Source: a virus. From it: a stretch of 53,223 nucleotides of DNA. The DNA lies in the IMG/VR virus record IMGVR_UViG_3300048999_000018, positions 1 to 53,223 of that record; one strand, 5' to 3'. Made by a program: the position numbers and the translations under genes. The notes under the pieces were generated by a model that was given only the letters and a program-made list of their open reading frames with translations, had not been told where the DNA came from and ran no database searches. Each line of letters begins with the position of its first letter. Position 1 is the stretch's first letter. Shown one piece after another: positions 49,043-53,223 of this stretch.

Positions 49043-49951
49043 CTACTTCTTCAACAGACCAGCAACTTGCTTTGCAGCTACTCCGGCCGCAGCCTTTGTG
49101 AGTTCTTGCTTGCCGATGCTCAGAAGCGTGTCTGTAATGAACTTGGTGGTTGCCTTCCGACCGGTTGCCGGCTGAAGACGAGTGAATTGCTGTTCCAAGT
49201 TCATCCTCGTGACGAGATCCTGAAGCTCTTTAGTAGTGAGAGCCTTAGTGCCTCCGGACTTCACCTTGGCCTTGGACTCAGCGGCTCGTTGAGCATCATC
49301 AGAAGACGGATGTGCCGTCGGAGTTCCCTTGCCTCCACGAACACCCCACTTCATACCCTTGACGCCGAAATGCTCAAGAACGTCATCTACAGCTGCTCGG
49401 CCCAGATCGGCCTGAGACACAGCAACCTCCATGTCGCCTGAGTATTCGAGCTTGAATGTGGGACCCGCTGAGTCGCTCGTCCACAAAGCGACTCGATCGA
49501 AGTTCACCCACGAGAATCCAGGGAATTCTCTGTCGTCCTTCTTGGCTGGGTTGTCCGGGAACCCCATCGTCAAATGCGGATTCCACTCGTCGAACTGACT
49601 CGTCGATAGAAAAGCTTTCGAAATCAGTTCGTTCTTCAGAAGCTGACCGCGGAATGTATCCACAGCCTTAGTCCACTTCTTGTTGAAGAACAATACATCA
49701 GCTTGGCTTGTTCCCAACACACCGCGTTCCTTCACTTCCAGCCCGAAAGGCTGAAGCAGAGAAGCCGCATGTTCTACGAATCCAGTGACGAGAGTCAACT
49801 CAGACGCGTCATAACCAGGAGAACCCAAGTACAAAAGAGTCAAGTGTGGTTCTTTATCACTTGAGAATTTCAGCACTGGATCAGATTCGGGCGGGAGAGC
49901 TACGATGACAACCTGTTGATTCTTACCGACTAGGGATTTGGGTTCGTCCAT
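49043..49951 (-). CDS. 2H phosphodiesterase fused to a HFGVKGMKWGVR domain
   Basis: 302 residues. Two HxT motifs, EPHLTLLYLG (His36, Thr38) and WNPHLTMGF (His126, Thr128), define a 2H phosphoesterase, the fold of RNA ligases/cyclic phosphodiesterases and of phage Acb1, which destroys CBASS signal nucleotides. Residues 190-205 hold VLEHFGVKGMKWGVR, a motif repeatedly seen on phage structural-region proteins, then a helical tail. Its place between connector and terminase suggests it may be packaged in the virion. Substrate unknown. ATG chosen for AGGGGGATTC. Confidence 0.8.
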   Translation of the reverse strand: MDEPKSLVGKNQQVVIVALPPESDPVLKFSSDKEPHLTLLYLGSPGYDASELTLVTGFVEHAASLLQPFGLEVKERGVLGTSQADVLFFNKKWTKAVDTFRGQLLKNELISKAFLSTSQFDEWNPHLTMGFPDNPAKKDDREFPGFSWVNFDRVALWTSDSAGPTFKLEYSGDMEVAVSQADLGRAAVDDVLEHFGVKGMKWGVRGGKGTPTAHPSSDDAQRAAESKAKVKSGGTKALTTKELQDLVTRMNLEQQFTRLQPATGRKATTKFITDTLLSIGKQELTKAAAGVAAKQVAGLLKK

Positions 49952-50295
49952 GAATCCCCCTCTCTCACAACGTTGAGACGCCATTCAAGTTCTTTGATCT
50001 GCTTGTCCATCGCATCGAGAACGAAAGAAGTAATCGTGGCGTTATCGAATAGAAGCCGAACTCTGAGACCTATGTAACTCTTGACAGAAATCAGTCTCAA
50101 ATCATCACCGAGAAAGGCGTCCCACGTGGGGGTAGAATTCTCGATCATGTAACCTTCAGGCGGACCGATACCCAGTTGAGTAAGAGTCGAGAACACTGAG
50201 TTGATGTGCAACAGAATAACGGGATCGAAAACCGTTAGACTCGCATCGACTCCGAGAATGTTTTTGATACTTGTCAGAATGCTGGTTTCAGCCAC
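49930..50295 (-). CDS. Head-tail connector (gp6-like)
   Basis: 121 residues, all-helical: SILTSIKNILGVDASLTVFD, ILLHINSVFSTLTQLGIGP, VKSYIGLRVRLLFDNATI and IKELEWRLNVVRE are typical of siphophage connector proteins. GTG at 50295 has AAGGAGG 8 nt upstream. Unusually it lies before the terminase instead of after the capsid gene. Confidence 0.75.
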   Translation of the reverse strand: MAETSILTSIKNILGVDASLTVFDPVILLHINSVFSTLTQLGIGPPEGYMIENSTPTWDAFLGDDLRLISVKSYIGLRVRLLFDNATITSFVLDAMDKQIKELEWRLNVVREGDSWTNPNP

Positions 50296-50506
50296 GGTGA
50301 ACACCTCCTTCGATTTGTCGTTTCCATCTGTCTCGCCACGCTGTTTGGATATCGGGCGTTGAATTCAACCCGTAATCGTAAGTGCCCAAGCAGATAGGAC
50401 AATTAACGCGAGGAGGTGAAGATGCGCAAACTGGACAAAACTTGAAAAGCAAACGCCAACGTCCTTGAAGGCGGAGAGGCCAGTTTAGGATGCGGGCGCT
50501 TTTCAT
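50288..50506 (-). CDS. Small zinc-ribbon protein
   Basis: 72 residues with FCPVC and NCPIC, two Cys pairs 11 residues apart, a compact zinc knuckle. ATG overlaps the endolysin stop (TGATG). Possibly a structural or DNA-contact factor. Confidence 0.65.
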   Translation of the reverse strand: MKSARILNWPLRLQGRWRLLFKFCPVCASSPPRVNCPICLGTYDYGLNSTPDIQTAWRDRWKRQIEGGVHRG

Positions 50507-51345
50507 CAGAGCAGCTTGTTGACTTCGGTCTGAACAGCCTTGGGGTCATAACCGGCAGACTTGAGTCGGTTGACTCGGTTGCTGCCGTTACCCCACAGGC
50601 CGGCGATGACCTCCTTGGCGACCTGAGTCACCGTCTTCTTCGGAACGGGAGCCTTGCCCATCTGACGGTTGACCTCGCCCTGGACGGCGTCGGCGTTGTA
50701 ACCAGCCGCGGTGAGAAGCTTGACACGCTCGGCGCCACTGCCCCACTTGCCGGCAATGACCTCCTTGGCGACCTGAGCGATCGACTTTGAAGACGAGGGA
50801 GAAGTCGGCGTAGATCCGGGGTCTGAAGTGAACTCGTCGTATGCCTTCTGGGCCTCGGCGATGATCTTGGAAAGATTCTTGACGACGTACGGACCGGGGC
50901 ACTCAGTGGCAGACCAGTGCTTGTGACCGAACACGTTCTTGTCACTTGGCCGAGGCGTCTTGTCGATGACGTGAGCGAAGAGCCACCCGATAAGTCGAGC
51001 AGTCGCCTTCCAAGTCGTCTCGGAAACCGTCCAGTCGGGCGAGAACGTCACATTGGCCTGCTCGATGCTGATGCTGCTCTGGTTGCCGTCCTTGTCTCCG
51101 ACAGCCCAGGCGTACTCACTCGCCTTGACGTACTGAGCGACGTTGCCCTTGGCATCCACATCGAAGTGAGCGGAAGCAGCTCGGGTTCGCCAAACAGAAA
51201 GCAGGCCTTCGTGCGTGAGATTGCCGGCGTTGTGATGGACCGTGACGGACGTCTTCTTGTACGAAGTGTGCGTGACGTGTCCAGTGGCACTCAGTTCGGG
51301 AATGAAGTTCTTGACGGTCTTGTCGTATGCGATCGTCTCGCCCAT
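50506..51345 (-). CDS. Endolysin: N-acetylmuramoyl-L-alanine amidase with CW_7 repeats
   Basis: 279 residues. Amidase_2 domain (about 20-155): SVTVHHNAGN (His37, His38) and GHKHWSATECPG (His141/His143, Cys149) supply the zinc site. A Ser/Thr/Pro linker leads to two ~42-residue repeats (AQVAKEVIAGKWGSGAERVK and TQVAKEVIAGLWGNGSNRVN) of the CW_7 cell-wall-binding type. It cuts the bond between muramic acid and peptide at lysis. No signal peptide, so it needs the holin. Confidence 0.9.
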   Translation of the reverse strand: MGETIAYDKTVKNFIPELSATGHVTHTSYKKTSVTVHHNAGNLTHEGLLSVWRTRAASAHFDVDAKGNVAQYVKASEYAWAVGDKDGNQSSISIEQANVTFSPDWTVSETTWKATARLIGWLFAHVIDKTPRPSDKNVFGHKHWSATECPGPYVVKNLSKIIAEAQKAYDEFTSDPGSTPTSPSSSKSIAQVAKEVIAGKWGSGAERVKLLTAAGYNADAVQGEVNRQMGKAPVPKKTVTQVAKEVIAGLWGNGSNRVNRLKSAGYDPKAVQTEVNKLL

Positions 51346-51360
51346 GAGTTCTCTTTCTGA

Positions 51361-52359
51361 TTAAGCGGGTTCCGGACCGATGTTCTTCAATCGCATCCTG
51401 AAAGGATATGTAGCGTGAGCATACACACGATTCGCACTTCCGGCATAAGCGCCTTGATGTGCCAATGCGCATGTTACTCGCCCTGCAGCGATGTGGGCTT
51501 CTTCGACAACAAACATCGGTGGCATGGGGTTTCTGCTCAAACCACTGAAGTTTGGATACAACGCAGGATCGCCCTCGGGGGGAGGCGTTGACGATTCTGA
51601 AGTTGCGTAGAGAGAAATAGCGCCGGCGTTATCTAGTAGAACCCAATCTAGATAGTGTGATCCAATGTAGATGAAACCTGGATGCACTTCAATACGATCG
51701 CCTGGAACAGCTTGAATAGAACACTGGAGATAACTACCACCAGAAGTCCGAACAACACTCCAAACCAGAGCTTCGGGAAGACCACTTAGATCATCATCGG
51801 TTACACGAGACTTGGCTGTTCGTTCGCTGCTTCCAGAACTACCGGGAATTCCTTGGATGCCCTGTTCGCCTTGCTGTCCAGCTTCTCCTTGAATGCCGTC
51901 AGTGCCATCGGTGCCATCAATGCCTGGAAGTCCTTGGGTGCCCTGAATGCCCTGAAGTCCTCTAGGACCAGCAACAGGAACATAACTCGGGGTTCGAGGA
52001 TTGATCTCCAGAAGATCATTAAGATCGACACCGTTTGAAACACCGGCAAGCGAAAAGTTGCGAATGCTGGTTATTCCACCAATGGTTACGTGAGCTTCCC
52101 ACAACCAATCACGAGGATTTGAACCGGGAGCTGAATTATCGAGAAGTTCTACTCCTACTGTTCCGTCGTTTGAAACCATTCGGCCGAGAGAGTCAAACCG
52201 ATAACTACCTCCTCCCGTCCAACGAACAGGAATACCGTCGATGATGATTTCAGGAACGTTCGGAATCAATCGAATAATTCCACGAACCCGTTCACCTTCG
52301 GCAGCAGTTCGAGACGTGAAGTTTACTATCTTCGTCGGAGTGCCTTCGGGGAAAGACAA
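51361..52359 (-). CDS. Collagen-like fibre protein
   Basis: 332 residues. An N-terminal beta domain (TKIVNFTSRTAAEGERVRG; FSLAGVSNGVDLNDLLEINP) leads to about 15 Gly-x-y triplets (GPRGLQGIQGTQGLPGIDG to GIQGIPGSSGSS), then a C-terminal beta domain. The triplets make a stiff trimeric stalk typical of tail or head fibres. TTG at 52359 chosen for AAGGAG 7 nt upstream. Confidence 0.78.
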   Translation of the reverse strand: MSFPEGTPTKIVNFTSRTAAEGERVRGIIRLIPNVPEIIIDGIPVRWTGGGSYRFDSLGRMVSNDGTVGVELLDNSAPGSNPRDWLWEAHVTIGGITSIRNFSLAGVSNGVDLNDLLEINPRTPSYVPVAGPRGLQGIQGTQGLPGIDGTDGTDGIQGEAGQQGEQGIQGIPGSSGSSERTAKSRVTDDDLSGLPEALVWSVVRTSGGSYLQCSIQAVPGDRIEVHPGFIYIGSHYLDWVLLDNAGAISLYATSESSTPPPEGDPALYPNFSGLSRNPMPPMFVVEEAHIAAGRVTCALAHQGAYAGSANRVYAHATYPFRMRLKNIGPEPA

Positions 52360-52373
52360 TGAGTCACTCCTTT

Positions 52374-52781
52374 CTACCAAAGTTTCGTGTCGTTGGGCTT
52401 ACGTTCGACGAAAGGCCGGGGAAGTAGTTTTTCGTCGCCGTAGTGAATAGCGTTGTGCGTTTGATGCGTCGTGCTTATCAAGTTGTTCGGGTCGAGCATG
52501 CTTTCGTCGGCGTACTTAATGTCAAGAACTGTGAGAGGTTTCAGATGGTGGATGTAGATCCTGTCATGGATCTCGTAACCAGCAACACCCAAATCGCACC
52601 CATTGTCACGAACGATGATTTGGTTTCGCATGTGACGCCACTCGGACGAAGTGTAAAACTTCTGGTTGACGTAACGATCGAATCCGAATGTAGATCTTCC
52701 GACTTCACCACGAAGGGCTAGGTACCTGAATCGTTCCTCGAAGGTTTCGATTCGCCTAAGTTCTGAGTACGTCCTAATCAT
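52374..52781 (-). CDS. HNH endonuclease
   Basis: 135 residues. YTSSEWRHMRNQIIVRDNGC, then IYIHHLKPL...NNLISTTHQTHNAIHYG give the H-N-H catalytic pattern. HNH nucleases next to terminase genes often act in cos cleavage and packaging. ATG at 52781 overlaps the upstream stop by 8 nt. Confidence 0.85.
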   Translation of the reverse strand: MIRTYSELRRIETFEERFRYLALRGEVGRSTFGFDRYVNQKFYTSSEWRHMRNQIIVRDNGCDLGVAGYEIHDRIYIHHLKPLTVLDIKYADESMLDPNNLISTTHQTHNAIHYGDEKLLPRPFVERKPNDTKLW

Positions 52782-53127
52782 CGAACTCAGACGTCGTGTT
52801 AACCGGCTCTTGACCTGAGTAAGTACGCATGGCGCTGAGTGCGTCCTTGTAAAGTTGCTCGACTGCTTCTTGAGATTCGATCGCTTTGCGCTTGACGACC
52901 AGAAGTTCGTTCTCATGAGACAAACGTTCTTGTTCGAGGCGTTCTCGTGAGGATCCGAGTTTCAAGAAGTGCGTGATCTCCTGTGCGGAGGCCGTGCCTT
53001 CTCGGATACGCTTCTCGGCCAGGTCATGAGCCAAGCCAATCATCTGTTGTTCTCGGCCCTCAGGAGTTGTTGCTATTCTGCGATTACTTGTCCCGAATTC
53101 AAGACCACTTTTACGACCAGCAACCAT
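52774..53127 (-). CDS. Putative terminase small subunit
   Basis: 117 residues. GREQQMIGLAHDLAEKRIRE, TASAQEITHFLKLGSSRERL then a long charged coiled coil and LYKDALSAMRTY. The N-terminal helix bundle followed by a coiled coil, and a position before an HNH gene at the start of the genome, suit a small terminase; similar proteins are common there but some remain unnamed. ATG with AAAGGAGTTGAAAC. Confidence 0.6.
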   Translation of the reverse strand: MVAGRKSGLEFGTSNRRIATTPEGREQQMIGLAHDLAEKRIREGTASAQEITHFLKLGSSRERLEQERLSHENELLVVKRKAIESQEAVEQLYKDALSAMRTYSGQEPVNTTSEFDD

Positions 53128-53223
53128 AGTTTCAACTCCTTTCGGAGGGGTTCATGACAAGCGAAAGAGGGGTGGGTCAAGGGCGGGGAGACTTTCCCGG
53201 ACCTGCAAAGCAAAAACTTTCTC
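53128..53223. other. Terminal noncoding leader
   Basis: 96 nt before the first gene. On the minus strand it is C-rich (CCCGCCCTTGACCCACCCC) and ends in a purine-rich ribosome site. No ORF and no clear promoter. If the sequence is linear, the packaging end lies here. Confidence 0.4.

Noticed and set aside
1-53223. Integrase, repressor or other lysogeny genes
   Set aside because: No tyrosine or serine recombinase motifs and no classical repressor gene were found; HTH segments occur only inside the RNA polymerase.

Overview
The window reads as a complete or nearly complete genome of a siphovirus (tailed phage with a long non-contractile tail), probably infecting a Gram-positive actinobacterium. 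Every convincing gene lies on the minus strand, so the genome's own left end is at base 53223. The host guess rests on the tail set (a ReqiPepy6 Gp37-like baseplate protein, two-domain FN3 tail proteins), an amidase endolysin with two CW_7-type repeats, and heavy GTG/TTG start use. I see no integrase, excisionase, repressor, tRNA gene or CRISPR array, so nothing here supports a temperate lifestyle.

Right third (53.2-30.2 kb, read right to left): a putative small terminase, an HNH nuclease, a collagen-like fibre, an endolysin, a head-tail connector, a 2H phosphodiesterase fused to a HFGVKGMKWGVR motif, large terminase, head fibre, portal, a protease-scaffold-capsid fusion, connectors, major tail protein, tail chaperone, a second major-tail-like protein, a fibre, a 1760-residue tape measure protein, distal tail and baseplate proteins, FN3 tail protein and two holin-type membrane proteins.

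Middle (29.9-19.7 kb): an Acb2-like small protein (candidate anti-CBASS sponge), then a string of small, mostly membrane-anchored or secreted proteins. At least eight genes here are preceded by the same ~35-bp promoter-like cassette, usually after a terminator hairpin with a conserved loop, so many look like independent transcription units. Two DUF6353-type membrane proteins and several conserved phage proteins of unknown role follow.

Replication and expression (19.7-0.2 kb): a single 1267-residue polypeptide appears to combine an SF3/D5 helicase, an archaeo-eukaryotic-type primase core, a 3'-5' exonuclease and a family B DNA polymerase. It is followed by about 30 tiny, overlapping, partly paralogous genes (15.9-6.0 kb), an OB-fold ssDNA-binding candidate, an SF2 helicase, a repeat-rich noncoding region that may be an origin (4.5-4.85 kb), a NUMOD4-like protein, two PD-(D/E)xK nucleases and a single-subunit RNA polymerase of the YonO/two-barrel type with the DFDGD catalytic motif.

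The most interesting reading is that the phage brings its own transcription enzyme together with a family of repeated long promoters, a fused replisome protein, and two candidates against cyclic-nucleotide (CBASS-type) immunity. The link between RNA polymerase and promoters, and the anti-defence roles, are inference from sequence.
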